The position numbers were made by a program, and so were the translations under genes. 64,000 nucleotides of DNA. Origin: an uncultured Clostridia bacterium. GTDB taxonomy: Bacteria; Bacillota_A; Clostridia; TANB77; CAG-508. The stretch is from assembly GCA_944393405.1 (NCBI GenBank), contig CALYAC010000006.1:1-64000 (forward strand), in the 5' to 3' direction. Under the pieces are notes generated by a model. The model was not told the origin of the DNA. It was given only the letters and a program-made list of their open reading frames with translations, and made no database searches. How positions within the stretch are numbered: position 1 is the stretch's first letter; each line of letters begins with the position of its first letter. Below are positions 17,952-28,520 of this stretch, piece after piece.

Positions 17952-20873
17952 TTATCTTTTTACTTCTTGCATTATATATACTTCTATAATATCTCCTTCT
18001 TTGATATCATTAAATTTCTCTATCTGCATTCCACATTCAAAGCCTTTAGTAACTTCTTTTACATCATCTTTGAAACGTTTTAATGAAGCAAGTTTTCCAT
18101 CATGTATTACTACATTATCACGTATTACTCTTACTCCTGCATTTCTTTCAACTTTACCATCTAAAACATATGCACCTGCAATTGTTCCTACACTTGAAAC
18201 TTTGAAAGTTTGTCTTACTTCAACATTTCCTATTACTTTCTCTTCATAAACTGGTGCAAGCATTCCTTTCATTGCAGCTTCAACATCTTCAATTGCATTA
18301 TATATTACTGAATATTGTTTAATTTCAACTTCATCTTTTTCTGCCATATCTTTTGCAGCTAAGCTAGGTCTAACATTAAATGCAATAACTATTGCTTTTG
18401 CAGCTTTTGCAAGTTGGATATCTGATTCTGAAACTGCACCTACTGCTGAATGTATTACTCTTACTCTAACTTCTTCATTAGATAATTTTTCAAGAGACTG
18501 CTTTAATGCTTGTGCTGTTCCTTGTACATCTGCTTTAACAATAATATCTAATTGTTTTAGATTTTCACTTTCCATTCTTTCAAATAAATTACTTAATGTT
18601 ACTTTACTTTGTTCTGCTATTGTCTTTTCTCTTTCTTGACGTTTTCTTCTTTCTATTAAGTGTTTAGCCATTTTCTCATCTTTTACTTCATAGAAAGTAT
18701 CTCCTGCTTCTGGTACATTTGTAAGTCCCATAATTTCTACTGGTGTAGAAGGACCTGCTTTTTTTATTTTTTGTCCTTTATCATTTTTCATTGCTCTTAT
18801 TCTACCTATTGAAGTTCCAACAACAATTGTATCTCCAACATCTAATGTACCTCTTTGAACTAGAATTGAAGCAATTGGACCTTTTGCCTTATCAAGTCTC
18901 GCTTCTATAACTGTTCCTTTTGCTTGTTTTCTTGGATTTGCTTTTAATTCTTTTACATCAGCTACTAATAATACCATTTCAAGTAAATTTTCTATATTAA
19001 TATGTTTTTTTGCTGAGATTGGTACAAATATTGTATCTCCACCCCATTCTTCAGGCACTAATTCATATTCCATTAATTCTTGTTTTATTTTTTCTACATT
19101 TGCTCCTGGTAAATCAATTTTGTTTACAGCTACTATAATTGGAATTTCTGCAGCTTTAGCATGATTTATAGCTTCAATAGTTTGAGGCATTACACCATCA
19201 TCTGCAGCAACAACAAGTATAGCAATATCAGTAATTTGAGCACCTCTTGCTCTCATACTTGTAAAAGCTTCATGTCCAGGTGTATCTAAGAAAGTTATTT
19301 CTCTACCATTAACATTTACTTTATATGCACCTATATGTTGAGTAATTCCTCCTGCTTCTCCTTCTATTACGTTTGTACTTCTTATAGCATCTAGTAATGA
19401 TGTTTTACCATGGTCAACGTGTCCCATAACAACAACTACTGGTGGTCTTGGTTCTAATTCATCTGGTGAATCCTCTGTTTCATCAAATAGAATATCTTCT
19501 TCTCTAACTTCTTCCTTTTTATTAGCTGTTATACCAAATTCACTAGCTACTAAATATGCAGTATCAAAATCTACAGTATTATTTATTGTTGCCATAATTC
19601 CCAAATTAAATAACTTTTTAATAACTTCTGCTGTTGTCTTTTTCATTTCTTGCGCTAAATCTTTTACTGTAATACTTTCTGGAATAGTAATTTCTTTAAG
19701 TTCAAATATTTTTTGTTTATTTCTTTCTTCATCATTTTTTTGAACTTTCTTTTTATTTCTTTTTCCTCTAGCTGTAGTTAAATCATAATATTCAAGCATT
19801 CCACCATCTTGTTCAGTAAACATATTAGATAAGCTATCAACTTGTTTTAAGTCTTTTAGTTTTCCACTATCAAATTCATCAAATTGATTATTTCTTCTTG
19901 ATTTATTGGCTTTCTTTGCTCCTTTATTATCATCATATCTATTATTAGCTTTTTGTTTATCAATAGCTCTACTGCTATAATCTCTTTGAGATTCTTTTTC
20001 AACTATCTCTGTAGTCATTATGTTTTTAATATTCTTATCTATTCCTTTTTCATCAAGTGGTCTTCTTCCATTTCTTTGATTATTATTATTTCTATAGTTA
20101 TTTGATGTATTGCGGTTATTAAATCTATCATTGTTATTTTGATTATTTTGGTTATTTCTATAATTGTTATTTCTTTCTCCTGATCTGAAATTATTATTTC
20201 TATAATTATTATTTCTTTGATTATTATTATTATTTCTAAAACCACTATTTTTATTATCAAAATTTTTATTTACAACTTTATTTTCTTTAACACTTTCCAT
20301 TTTGCTTTCTTGTATATTATTTTTTTCTTCTACTTTTTCTGTAACTACTTCTGTCTTTATAATATTACTAACCTCTTCTTTCTTTTCTGCATTATTCTTA
20401 ATTTCTTTATTATCTTGTTTATTTAATTCTTCCTTTTTCTCTTCTTTCTTTTCATTTTTTGGTGCTAATCCAAAAAGTTCACTTACGGTAAGAGGTTTTG
20501 GTTGTTTATTTCTATATACAATATTATAATCTTGTTTATTTCTTCTCTCTACAAATCCTACCTCTTTATGTTCTTTTGCTTTTGTATTACTATTTTTTGT
20601 AGAATTATCTTCTTCTGAAATTATAACTTCTCTTCTAATAATAACAGGAGTTTCTGTTTTTTTAGTTCCTGAAGAAGTAGAATCTTTTTTTATTGTCTTT
20701 CCAGAAGTTCCTTCTTTTTTATTCGCTTTTTCTTTAATCTTTGCTGCTTGTTCTTCATCTACAGCACTTAAATGACTTGTTACCTCTATTCCCAATTCAT
20801 TTGCTATTTTTATTAAATCCTTACTAGTCATTCCTACTTCTTTTGCTATTTCATGTATTTTTATTTTACCCAA
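17952..20873 (-). CDS. infB: Translation initiation factor IF-2
   Basis: IF-2 is the GTPase that brings initiator tRNA to the 30S subunit. The product of about 973 residues has the N-terminal IF2N domain ([20 protein letters not shown]), a long linker, a second IF2N domain ([20 protein letters not shown]), and the G domain with [20 protein letters not shown] and NKID. The C-terminal domains end in [15 protein letters not shown]. The linker includes an Asn/Arg-rich low-complexity stretch (about residues 210-275). The likely start is TTG at 20873, 6 bases after GGGGGTG and overlapping rplGA; an ATG 5 codons upstream is an alternative. Confidence 0.95.
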   Translation of the reverse strand: MGKIKIHEIAKEVGMTSKDLIKIANELGIEVTSHLSAVDEEQAAKIKEKANKKEGTSGKTIKKDSTSSGTKKTETPVIIRREVIISEEDNSTKNSNTKAKEHKEVGFVERRNKQDYNIVYRNKQPKPLTVSELFGLAPKNEKKEEKKEELNKQDNKEIKNNAEKKEEVSNIIKTEVVTEKVEEKNNIQESKMESVKENKVVNKNFDNKNSGFRNNNNNQRNNNYRNNNFRSGERNNNYRNNQNNQNNNDRFNNRNTSNNYRNNNNQRNGRRPLDEKGIDKNIKNIMTTEIVEKESQRDYSSRAIDKQKANNRYDDNKGAKKANKSRRNNQFDEFDSGKLKDLKQVDSLSNMFTEQDGGMLEYYDLTTARGKRNKKKVQKNDEERNKQKIFELKEITIPESITVKDLAQEMKKTTAEVIKKLFNLGIMATINNTVDFDTAYLVASEFGITANKKEEVREEDILFDETEDSPDELEPRPPVVVVMGHVDHGKTSLLDAIRSTNVIEGEAGGITQHIGAYKVNVNGREITFLDTPGHEAFTSMRARGAQITDIAILVVAADDGVMPQTIEAINHAKAAEIPIIVAVNKIDLPGANVEKIKQELMEYELVPEEWGGDTIFVPISAKKHINIENLLEMVLLVADVKELKANPRKQAKGTVIEARLDKAKGPIASILVQRGTLDVGDTIVVGTSIGRIRAMKNDKGQKIKKAGPSTPVEIMGLTNVPEAGDTFYEVKDEKMAKHLIERRKRQEREKTIAEQSKVTLSNLFERMESENLKQLDIIVKADVQGTAQALKQSLEKLSNEEVRVRVIHSAVGAVSESDIQLAKAAKAIVIAFNVRPSLAAKDMAEKDEVEIKQYSVIYNAIEDVEAAMKGMLAPVYEEKVIGNVEVRQTFKVSSVGTIAGAYVLDGKVERNAGVRVIRDNVVIHDGKLASLKRFKDDVKEVTKGFECGMQIEKFNDIKEGDIIEVYIMQEVKR

Positions 20874-21189
20874 TAGCTTCACCCCCATTAATTATTTTTT
20901 CTATTTCATTTGCAAAACTTAGATCTTTAATTCCTATTACTGCTTTATTGTTTTTTCCAATTGCATGACTCATTTCATCTATTGATAAATATTCAAATAA
21001 TTTTATTTCCCTTGTTTGGCAAATTTCTTTAAATTTGTTTTTTGTTCTTTCTGATGCATCTTTAGCAATTATTAATAATTTTATTTTTCTTTTTTCAATT
21101 CCTTCTATACATGCATCTGTTCCAAATACAACTTTACCTGCACGTGTAGCTAAGCCTAATAATCCACATATTTTATTACTTGTCAACAA
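20866..21189 (-). CDS. rplGA: L7Ae-family RNA-binding protein (YlxQ)
   Basis: A small L7Ae/L30e/S12e-fold protein that binds kink-turn RNA; YlxQ homologues are found in the nusA-infB cluster of most Firmicutes. The 107 residues start [20 protein letters not shown] and contain the [17 protein letters not shown] core typical of the fold. It overlaps rnpM by 14 bases and the infB start by 8, so translation is likely coupled. Its role beyond RNA binding is not established. Confidence 0.88.
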   Translation of the reverse strand: MLTSNKICGLLGLATRAGKVVFGTDACIEGIEKRKIKLLIIAKDASERTKNKFKEICQTREIKLFEYLSIDEMSHAIGKNNKAVIGIKDLSFANEIEKIINGGEAIG

Positions 21190-21436
21190 TTACACCTCTT
21201 AAATTCTCATAAATTTCATCCGATATTTTAGTATCAAATATTTTTTCTAACCTTTTACTTTTTATTGCTTTTTCTAAACATTGTATGTCATCACAAATAT
21301 ATGCCCCTCTACCATTTGCTTTTCCTGTTCTATCTATAAAAATATTGCCTTCTTTATTTTTTACTATTCTTATTAAATCTTTTTTATATTTTTGAGAATT
21401 ACATCCTATACAAGTTCTTTGTGGTAAACTTTTCAA
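21176..21436 (-). CDS. rnpM: YlxR-family RNA-binding protein RnpM
   Basis: YlxR (DUF448) proteins bind RNA; in Bacillus the protein has been linked to RNase P and renamed RnpM. The 86 residues have the family signatures PQRTCIGCNSQKYKKDLIRI and GRGAYICDD, with the conserved cysteines of the CxxC-type motif. It lies between nusA and rplGA and overlaps the latter. Length is normal. Confidence 0.9.
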   Translation of the reverse strand: MKSLPQRTCIGCNSQKYKKDLIRIVKNKEGNIFIDRTGKANGRGAYICDDIQCLEKAIKSKRLEKIFDTKISDEIYENLRGVIVDK

Positions 21437-21476
21437 ATTAATTCCTCTCCTTTATTCTATTTGAGTAATTATAATA

Positions 21477-22607
21477 TTATTCTTCTGTTGTTTCAGTTTC
21501 TTCTGCACTTTTAGCAAGCATTTCTCTGAATTGTGACTCGCTCTTAATATCTATTTTCCAGTTTGTAAGTCTTGCAGCAAGTCTTGCATTTTGTCCAGCT
21601 TTACCAATTGCCAATGATAGTTGATCATCCCTTACTATTACTTGTGCAAACTTTTCTTCTGGTTTTACATCTACTGCCATAACTTCTGCAGGAAGTAATG
21701 CTGCTGAAATAAATATTGCTGGATCTTCTGACCACTCTATAACATCTATTTTTTCACCATTTAATTCATTTATTATATTTTGAATACGTATTCCTTTTTG
21801 TCCTACACAAGAACCTACTGGATCTATATTTTCATTTGGTGAATATACAGCTACTTTACATCTGTTTCCTGGATCTCTTGAAACACTCTTAATTTCAATT
21901 ACACCTTCATATATTTCTGGAATTTCTAGTTCGAATAATTTTCTTACAAAATCCACATGTGCTCTTGAAACAATAACTTGTGGTGCTCCTTTTGCTCCTC
22001 TTTCTACGTCTAATATATATGCTCTAATCTTATCATTCACTTTATATTTTTCTGTTGGAATTTGTTCTTTTACTGGCATTACTCCTTCAAGTCTTCCTAA
22101 ATCTAAAACAACAATTCCTCCATCTGATTTTTGAACTATTCCTGAAACTATTTCTCCTTTTCTTTCATTAAATTCATCAAATAAGAAATTTCTAGTAGCT
22201 TCTCTGATTTTTTGAACTATAACTTGTTTAGCAGTTTGTGCTGCAATTCTACCAAAGTTCTTTGGCACTTGCTCAATTTCTGCTTTATCTCCAACTTCTA
22301 ATTTTTTATTTATTTTTCTTGCATCTTCTAATGATATTTGAAGTTTACTATTTTCTACATTCTCTGGTTTTTCTACTACATCTTTTTCTGCATATACGTG
22401 AATTTCTCCTGTTTCTCTATCCATTGTTATTTTTACATTCTCTGCAGAATCAAAATTTCTTTTATATGCTGTTACTAGTGCTGTTTCTATAGCTTCTAAT
22501 AAATAATCTTTCTTTATACCATTTTCTTTCTCTAATTCATCCATTGCTATTATTAATTCTTTGCTATCTATAGCTTCAACATTTTTTTGTTTAGATGTTT
22601 TTTTCAT
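21477..22607 (-). CDS. nusA: Transcription termination/antitermination factor NusA
   Basis: NusA binds RNA polymerase and modulates pausing and termination. The 376 residues show the N-terminal polymerase-binding domain (DELEKENGIKKDYLLEAIET), an S1 domain around residues 130-200 (GEIVSGIVQKSDGGIVVLDL), and two KH domains with GSCVGQKGIRIQNI and LAIGKAGQNARLAARLT. The domain set is the short Gram-positive form without C-terminal acidic repeats. It follows rimP by 50 bases. Confidence 0.96.
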   Translation of the reverse strand: MKKTSKQKNVEAIDSKELIIAMDELEKENGIKKDYLLEAIETALVTAYKRNFDSAENVKITMDRETGEIHVYAEKDVVEKPENVENSKLQISLEDARKINKKLEVGDKAEIEQVPKNFGRIAAQTAKQVIVQKIREATRNFLFDEFNERKGEIVSGIVQKSDGGIVVLDLGRLEGVMPVKEQIPTEKYKVNDKIRAYILDVERGAKGAPQVIVSRAHVDFVRKLFELEIPEIYEGVIEIKSVSRDPGNRCKVAVYSPNENIDPVGSCVGQKGIRIQNIINELNGEKIDVIEWSEDPAIFISAALLPAEVMAVDVKPEEKFAQVIVRDDQLSLAIGKAGQNARLAARLTNWKIDIKSESQFREMLAKSAEETETTEE

Positions 22608-22657
22608 TTTTTCTAACTCCTCCTTTAGATATTATAGATATTTATTAATACATATAA

Positions 22658-23191
22658 TTAAATGCTATCCCAATCAAATACTGTTTTTATTTGAGAAATA
22701 TTATTTCTTTCTACATTTAATTTTCTCTTATTTTCTAATTCTATGACAATTTCATTTTCATCAAAGCTTTCCAATTTTCCTTGTATTTCTTTTATTTTAT
22801 TATTTCTATTCTTCTTGCTTTTGCTTTTTTTGTTATTTACTTCTTCACCATCATTTTCTATTTCAATAGGTTTAAAAAGTTTTATACTTATTTCTTCACC
22901 AATATTATCTTGTAAATGCTTATCTTTTCTTAAAACTTTTTCTAGTCCTGTAGAAGATACCTCTAAAAAATATTGTTCCTTTATATAATCTGCTTTATCT
23001 AATAAATCATTAATTTCATTATTTACTTTTTCACAGTCATTTAAATCAATAGTTCCGTTTTCTTTTTCAATAAATATTCTTAAATAATATTCTTGTCCTT
23101 CTTTTACATATTGAACATCATATATACTATATCCAATATTTTTTACTTTTTCTTTAATTAAATTTTCTACTTTTTCTTCTATATTTGCCAT
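22658..23191 (-). CDS. rimP: Ribosome maturation factor RimP
   Basis: RimP acts early in 30S assembly. The 177 residues begin MANIEEKVENLIKEKVKNIG and contain YYLRIFIEKENGTIDLNDCE and the signature FLEVSSTGLEKVLRKDKHL. A lysine- and asparagine-rich insertion (NNKKSKSKKNRNNKIKEI, about residues 118-135) sits between the two domains and is not usual for the family. It is the first gene of the eight-gene operon, behind a clear promoter and a leader hairpin. Confidence 0.93.
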   Translation of the reverse strand: MANIEEKVENLIKEKVKNIGYSIYDVQYVKEGQEYYLRIFIEKENGTIDLNDCEKVNNEINDLLDKADYIKEQYFLEVSSTGLEKVLRKDKHLQDNIGEEISIKLFKPIEIENDGEEVNNKKSKSKKNRNNKIKEIQGKLESFDENEIVIELENKRKLNVERNNISQIKTVFDWDSI

Positions 23192-23219
23192 AGATTCTCC
23201 CTTTCATATATTACGTAAG

Positions 23220-23246
23220 GAAGAGCGGAATTTGTTTCCGCTCTTC
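23220..23246 (-). promoter_or_regulatory. Hairpin in the rimP operon leader
   Basis: GC-rich 11-bp stem GAAGAGCGGAA with TTCCGCTCTTC around a 5-base loop, inside the roughly 70-base leader between the promoter and rimP. No U run follows on the minus strand, so it is not a normal terminator in that direction; it could stabilise the mRNA or act in control. On the plus strand it is followed by TTTT. Confidence 0.55.
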
Positions 23247-23267
23247 TTTTCTCTTTATGTCGTATAT

Positions 23268-23296
23268 ATTATACACTAGTCTTTCAATAATTTCAA
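23268..23296 (-). promoter_or_regulatory. Promoter of the rimP-truB operon
   Basis: On the minus strand TTGAAA (23291-23296), 17-base spacer, TATAAT (23268-23273), about 75 bases upstream of rimP. Confidence 0.7.
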
Positions 23297-23471
23297 GTGT
23301 TTTACGCATTTTTATCAATATTTTAGCTGTTATTTATTTTTTACTTTTATATTTTTTATTATTTATTATTTTTTTACTGGATTGACTTTATATTCTTTTA
23401 TTGCTAATATATTATTAAATTTAAATTATAAAATAATTTAAACTATAACAAATGATATAGGAGATGTACTA

Positions 23472-24392
23472 ATGATATATTCTGATACTAATATTTCTTA
23501 TGGATGTATTCTTCATCTATATAATAAGATTCAGAAAACATACACTTTAAAAGACATGCAAACAGAAATAATGTTTTCTACACTTTTAAAGTTTCATAAT
23601 ATGGGATTATTAACATTTAATAAAAAAACTATTATTTTTAATGAAGAAACAGTAGATGATATAAAAAAATTAGATTCAAATGAAAAATTAATATATAACT
23701 CAATTAAAAATTTATCAACTGAAGACAAATTATCAACTATTAGATTAATTGATGGATTTGGTGATCAATATCTTTTTCTAAGGGATAGATTTGTTAGTAT
23801 AGACTCAGCAATTGAAAATGATTTAATTACTAATGGATATTACAATTCAAAGAAAAAAAGATTTTTAACTATATCTACCTTTATATTAATTTTACTAAAC
23901 ATTCTTACTTTTGCAATGTTTATAATACATTCAAATTTTGCTTTTCTTATTCCTTTTATACTTTTTTTGCTTTTACTTTGTTTAAGTTCATATGAATTAA
24001 TACCAATTAATCTATTAAGTAAAAAAAGTTATAGATATTATAAATCATTAAAAGCTCAATCTGTTTTATTAACTAATTTTTTAAAAGGAGAAAAGACTGA
24101 TTTTTCTACACATGATTTAGAAAATTTAGCAAAAATTGCAATTACATTTGGTTATTATTCTGATTTTGTAATTGCTTTAAAAAAATATAAAATCAAAGCT
24201 GATGAAAATTCTTTTCTACCATACTTGAAATACTATAGTAAATTTATAAATGGTGAGGATTTAATGGACGAACAAGAATCAAAAATACAAGAAAAATTAA
24301 GAGGTATTCCTCCAACGCCTATAGAATTGTTATATGCATTACATCATGAACAAATGAAGTCAGACTTTTTTGATTATCATGTAATACCATAA
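23472..24392 (+). CDS. Hypothetical membrane protein
   Basis: A 306-residue protein I do not recognise. It has no signal peptide; residues 1-130 look soluble and alpha-helical (KTYTLKDMQTEIMFSTLLKF), two close membrane segments lie at about 138-160 and 163-180, and a helical C-terminal half of about 110 residues follows. The layout recalls the membrane-and-tail half of DUF2207-type proteins, but I cannot confirm that. The start is the ATG behind ATAGGAGATG. It is transcribed alone, divergent from rimP and closed by a terminator. Composition is native. Confidence 0.75.
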   Translation: MIYSDTNISYGCILHLYNKIQKTYTLKDMQTEIMFSTLLKFHNMGLLTFNKKTIIFNEETVDDIKKLDSNEKLIYNSIKNLSTEDKLSTIRLIDGFGDQYLFLRDRFVSIDSAIENDLITNGYYNSKKKRFLTISTFILILLNILTFAMFIIHSNFAFLIPFILFLLLLCLSSYELIPINLLSKKSYRYYKSLKAQSVLLTNFLKGEKTDFSTHDLENLAKIAITFGYYSDFVIALKKYKIKADENSFLPYLKYYSKFINGEDLMDEQESKIQEKLRGIPPTPIELLYALHHEQMKSDFFDYHVIP

Positions 24393-24393
24393 A

Positions 24394-24434
24394 AATAACA
24401 TAAGCTATTTAAATAGCTTATGTTATTTCATTTT
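24394..24434 (+). terminator. Terminator after the 23472-24392 gene
   Basis: Perfect 17-bp inverted repeat AATAACATAAGCTATTT with its complement, followed by a T-rich run. It starts right after the stop codon. Confidence 0.8.
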
Positions 24435-24495
24435 TTTGGTTTATATTAATTCTTTATATTAATTCTATTTTTTTATTTATATAGTATTATATTTA

Positions 24496-26907
24496 TTATT
24501 TTCTAAGCTCTGCGCCTATTTTTTTCTCAAGCATTTCTATTATTTTATTCAATGATTCATTTATTTCTTCATCTGTTAATGTTCTATCCATTTTTTCAAA
24601 TGTTAATGAATATGCCATACTCTTTTTATTGTCTTCTATACCTTTTCCTGTATATACATCAAAGACATCAATTTTTGATAAACTTGAGCCTCCTGCTTTT
24701 TTTATAACTGACATAATTTCTTCTGAAGTTATGTCTTTATTTACTACAACAGCTAAATCTTTTTTTACTACTGGGAACTTTGAAATTTCTTTATATTTCA
24801 TTTTTCCTACTTTTTTACTTAGTAATTTGTCTAAATCAATCTCTAGAACATAGACTTCATCTTTTTCTATGGCTGGATGAACTCTACCAATAATTCCTAT
24901 CATATCACCATTTAAAGATATCATTGCTGATTGTCCTGGATGTAATTCATCTGGCATTTTGTCCTCTTTTACTATTAAACTATATCTTCCTTCATATCCT
25001 AAATAATCTAAAATTTCTTCTAATATTCCTTTTACGATATAGAAATTAACTTGTTTTTTATCTAAGCCTAAATAGAATTCTCCACTCATAAGTACAGCAA
25101 GCTTATTTGTCTCTCCATATTCTTCGCCATACTTATAAAATGATTTACCTATTTCAAATATTGATACATCTTTATTACTTCTTGCTTTATTATATTCATA
25201 TATTTTTAAAAGTGATGGCAATATACTATGTCTTAAAGTATTTCTTTCTTCTGTCATAGGATCTAATAAACTTACAAGTTCTGATTCATCTTTAGTAAAG
25301 TAATTTGCTTCTTTATCATTTACTAAAATGTATGATAAAGTTTCATTTAATCCTAAGTCTACCATTTTATTTCTTATTCCACGTGTTACTTTATCATATG
25401 AACCTTCTTTCATTGGCATCTCTGGAAGTCTTCCAACTATATTATCAACACCATATATACGTCCTACTTCTTCTATCAAATCTTCTTTTATCGAAATATC
25501 TCCTCTACGTCTTGGAACTGATACAGTTATTTTTTCTATACTGTTTAGATCTTCTTCATTTTCTTTATATTCAGATTTTTTACCATTTATAATAGTATCA
25601 AAACCTAATCTTCTAAATACATCTAATACTGAAGTTTTAGGTATATCCATTCCTAAAATATTATTTATATTTTCGAATGTTATTTCAATTTCTCTGTTTT
25701 TTAAGTCCTCTTTGTCGTATTTAGCCATACCTCCAACGACTTCTCCATTAGCATATTCTTCTAATAACTTACATGCTCTTTCGATTGCCATATATGTTCT
25801 ATTTGGATCTAATCCTTTTTCAAATCTAGAACTAGCTTCACTTCTTAATATTTCTTTAGATGTCATTCTTACTTTTATTCCATCAAAGATTGCAGACTCA
25901 ATTAACACATTTTTTGTCTTATCAGTAATTTCTGTATCAAATCCACCCATTACTCCAGCTAATCCTATTGCTCTTTTTCCATCAGATATAACTATATTTT
26001 CTTTTGATAAAATTCTATCTTTTCCATCTAAAGTTTTTAAATTCTCTCCATCATTTGCCATTCTAACTTCAATCATTCCATTTAATGTATCAGCATCATA
26101 AAAATGAAGAGGTTGACCTGTTTCTAACATAACGTAATTACTAATATCTACAACATTATTAATTGGTCTTATACCAGATGCAATTAATCTATTTTTTATA
26201 AACGCTGGACTTTCTTTTATTTCTATATTCTTAACTTTTCTTGCTAAAAATATAGAGCAATTATCTGTATTTATTTTAAGCTTAAAACTATCATTTATAT
26301 TCTCTTTGTTTTCTCCATGTTTTAAATCAATATCTTTAACTTTTTTATCATATATTGCACCAACTTCATATGCCATTCCAAGTATGCTTAATAAATCTCC
26401 TCTATTTGCTGTCAAGTCAAAGTCTATTACGCTATCATCCATTCCCATATATTTTATAGGGTCTTCTCCTATTGGTGCATCCTCTGGTAATTCATGTATT
26501 CCTGTCTTATCTACTTCATCAGCAAATTTATGTTCTAATCCAAGTTCTAGCATTGAGCAAAGCATTCCATTAGATTCCTGTCCTCTTATTATACCTTTTT
26601 TTATTGTTCCTCCTGGTAATACTGCTCCATCTAAAGCAACTATAACTTTTAATCCTTCTCTAACATTTGGAGCACCACATACAATATTTAATATTTCATT
26701 TCCAACATCTACTTTGCATACATGTAAATGATCAGAATCTGGATGCATTTTACATTCAATTACTTTCCCTATTGTCAATTTTGAAACATTTAATAATTTA
26801 CCTGCTTCATCATATTCATTTCCTACTCTTGTCATATCTTCAGCAAGAGTTTTAATATCAACATCTACATCGACATAATCTTTTAGAAAATTAGTACTTA
26901 ATTTCAT
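24496..26907 (-). CDS. pheT: Phenylalanine--tRNA ligase, beta subunit
   Basis: Second subunit of the alpha2-beta2 phenylalanyl-tRNA synthetase; it carries tRNA recognition and editing. The 803 residues include the N-terminal EMAP-like tRNA-binding domain (GKVIECKMHPDSDHLHVCKV), the B3/B4 editing region with GQPLHFYDAD, the B5 domain, the catalytic-like core, and the C-terminal FDX-ACB domain (ISKFPVVKKDLAVVVNKDIT). It follows pheS by 41 bases and is controlled by the upstream T-box. Confidence 0.96.
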   Translation of the reverse strand: MKLSTNFLKDYVDVDVDIKTLAEDMTRVGNEYDEAGKLLNVSKLTIGKVIECKMHPDSDHLHVCKVDVGNEILNIVCGAPNVREGLKVIVALDGAVLPGGTIKKGIIRGQESNGMLCSMLELGLEHKFADEVDKTGIHELPEDAPIGEDPIKYMGMDDSVIDFDLTANRGDLLSILGMAYEVGAIYDKKVKDIDLKHGENKENINDSFKLKINTDNCSIFLARKVKNIEIKESPAFIKNRLIASGIRPINNVVDISNYVMLETGQPLHFYDADTLNGMIEVRMANDGENLKTLDGKDRILSKENIVISDGKRAIGLAGVMGGFDTEITDKTKNVLIESAIFDGIKVRMTSKEILRSEASSRFEKGLDPNRTYMAIERACKLLEEYANGEVVGGMAKYDKEDLKNREIEITFENINNILGMDIPKTSVLDVFRRLGFDTIINGKKSEYKENEEDLNSIEKITVSVPRRRGDISIKEDLIEEVGRIYGVDNIVGRLPEMPMKEGSYDKVTRGIRNKMVDLGLNETLSYILVNDKEANYFTKDESELVSLLDPMTEERNTLRHSILPSLLKIYEYNKARSNKDVSIFEIGKSFYKYGEEYGETNKLAVLMSGEFYLGLDKKQVNFYIVKGILEEILDYLGYEGRYSLIVKEDKMPDELHPGQSAMISLNGDMIGIIGRVHPAIEKDEVYVLEIDLDKLLSKKVGKMKYKEISKFPVVKKDLAVVVNKDITSEEIMSVIKKAGGSSLSKIDVFDVYTGKGIEDNKKSMAYSLTFEKMDRTLTDEEINESLNKIIEMLEKKIGAELRK

Positions 26908-26948
26908 TTCTATACCTTCCTTTATTATATATTTTTATTGTTCATTTT

Positions 26949-27986
26949 TTATCTATCTAACCTATCAAATTGATTTAAAAATCTTACATCATTTTGATAT
27001 AGCAATCTTATATCTGTTATTCCATATTTAAACATTGCTAATCTATCTAATCCTGTTCCAAATGCAAATCCACTATATTTTTCTGGATCATATCCACCCA
27101 TTCTTAATACATTTGGATGTACTATTCCAGAGCCTAATACTTCTATCCATCCTGTTTGTTTACATAGATTACATCCTTTTCCACCACATTTAAAGCAACT
27201 TACATCAACTTCATAAGATGGTTCTGTAAATGGGAAATAACTTGGTCTAAAACGAAGTTTTAAATTTTCACCTAACAATTTTCTAACAAAAACTTCTAGA
27301 GTTCCTTTTAAATCAGCAAGCGAAATATTTTTATCTACAACTAACCCTTCAACTTGGCTAAATTGATGTGAATGAGTTGCATCATCATCTCTTCTATATG
27401 TTTTACCAGGACATATTACTCTTATCGGTGTTTTATCTTTATTGGCCATCATAGTCCTTGCTTGAACTGCTGATGTCTGAGTCCTTAATAAATATTCTTC
27501 AGTAATATAAAAACTGTCTTGCATATCTCTTGCTGGGTGTCCTTTAGGTAAATTTAATCTTTCAAAGCAATATTCATCAGTTTCAAGTTCTGGCCCTGTT
27601 ACAACATCATATCCCATTGAAACAAATAAATCTTCAACCTCTTCGATTATTCTATTTAATGGATGTTTACTTCCTCTTTTTACTTTATCTGCAGGAAGCG
27701 TTATATCTATTCTTTCTTCTTTTAACTTTCTTTCTAATTCTTGTTTTTCAAATTCATTTTCTCTTTTAGTTATTAATTTTTCTAATTCATCTCTTACTTC
27801 ATTAACTTTGCTTCCTATTATAGGTCTTTCTTCTGGTGATAAACTTCCCATTCCTCTTAAAATACTAGTTAATTCACCTTTTTTTCCTAAGTATTTTACT
27901 CTTGCATCATTTAATTCTTTAGCATCATTAGCACTAATAATATTTTCTAATGCTTCTTCTCTTATTTTGGAAATATTCTCTTCCAT
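26949..27986 (-). CDS. pheS: Phenylalanine--tRNA ligase, alpha subunit
   Basis: Catalytic subunit that charges tRNA-Phe. The 345 residues have an N-terminal coiled-coil arm, motif segments [16 protein letters not shown] and [11 protein letters not shown], and the class II motif 3 [21 protein letters not shown] cysteine cluster [12 protein letters not shown] (about residues 256-267) looks like a zinc knuckle inserted before [12 protein letters not shown]; this is known in some Firmicute PheS proteins. First gene after the T-box leader. Confidence 0.96.
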   Translation of the reverse strand: MEENISKIREEALENIISANDAKELNDARVKYLGKKGELTSILRGMGSLSPEERPIIGSKVNEVRDELEKLITKRENEFEKQELERKLKEERIDITLPADKVKRGSKHPLNRIIEEVEDLFVSMGYDVVTGPELETDEYCFERLNLPKGHPARDMQDSFYITEEYLLRTQTSAVQARTMMANKDKTPIRVICPGKTYRRDDDATHSHQFSQVEGLVVDKNISLADLKGTLEVFVRKLLGENLKLRFRPSYFPFTEPSYEVDVSCFKCGGKGCNLCKQTGWIEVLGSGIVHPNVLRMGGYDPEKYSGFAFGTGLDRLAMFKYGITDIRLLYQNDVRFLNQFDRLDR

Positions 27987-28028
27987 ATTCTACCTCCTTG
28001 TAGTTTTATTATTAACTAAATTTATAAA

Positions 28029-28303
28029 CAAAAAAGCTAATCTTCCTAAAAGATATAGGACGATTAGCTTTATATATCGTGGTACCACCTAATTTTATTA
28101 ATTACATATTTTAAATAATTAACCTCATTTATGCTATAACGGGCTTTCCCGTCTTTTCCTACTATTAATTCAAAAAAGAACCTAAAAAGTGAAATTCAGT
28201 TTAATTAATATTAATAGGCTCTCAGCCTCTGACCTATTTTCTCTTAAATATTTTTTTATTAAACTTACTTTGCTTTATCAATGGCTTTATTTTTTATTCG
28301 AAT
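28029..28303 (-). promoter_or_regulatory. T-box riboswitch upstream of pheST (Phe specifier)
   Basis: The minus-strand leader contains the invariant T-box sequence AGGTGGTACCACG (28078-28090) just before a terminator hairpin (28034-28070, AAGCTAATCTTCCT with AGGACGATTAGCTT, then a U run). Upstream lie stem I elements, including AGGTCAGAGGCTGAGAGCC, and a specifier region GAATTTCAC that offers TTC, a phenylalanine codon. Uncharged tRNA-Phe should stabilise the antiterminator and allow pheST transcription. The specifier codon is my reading of the fold; the T-box itself is certain. Confidence 0.93.
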
Positions 28304-28309
28304 AGTAAT

Positions 28310-28337
28310 ATTATACCACAAAACATATTAAATTCAA
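28310..28337 (-). promoter_or_regulatory. Promoter of the pheST T-box transcript
   Basis: On the minus strand TTGAAT (28332-28337), 16-base spacer, TATAAT (28310-28315), just upstream of T-box stem I. Confidence 0.65.
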
Positions 28338-28520
28338 TACTTTAAACAATATTTTTTTAATTAAATAGTATTTTTCCTTTTTATTATTAAATGTTATTAA
28401 ATTATTATTTATTGCAAAATAATTTAAATAAAAATAATATCTTGACTGTATGTACTTTTTATTTTACAATTTTAAAAAATATTATTATAAAAATTATAAA
28501 ATAATAAAAGGGTGATGTAT

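Noticed and set aside
20039..20529. Ile/Phe-rich ORFs overlapping infB
   Set aside because: They come from the low-complexity Asn-rich linker of infB read in other frames.
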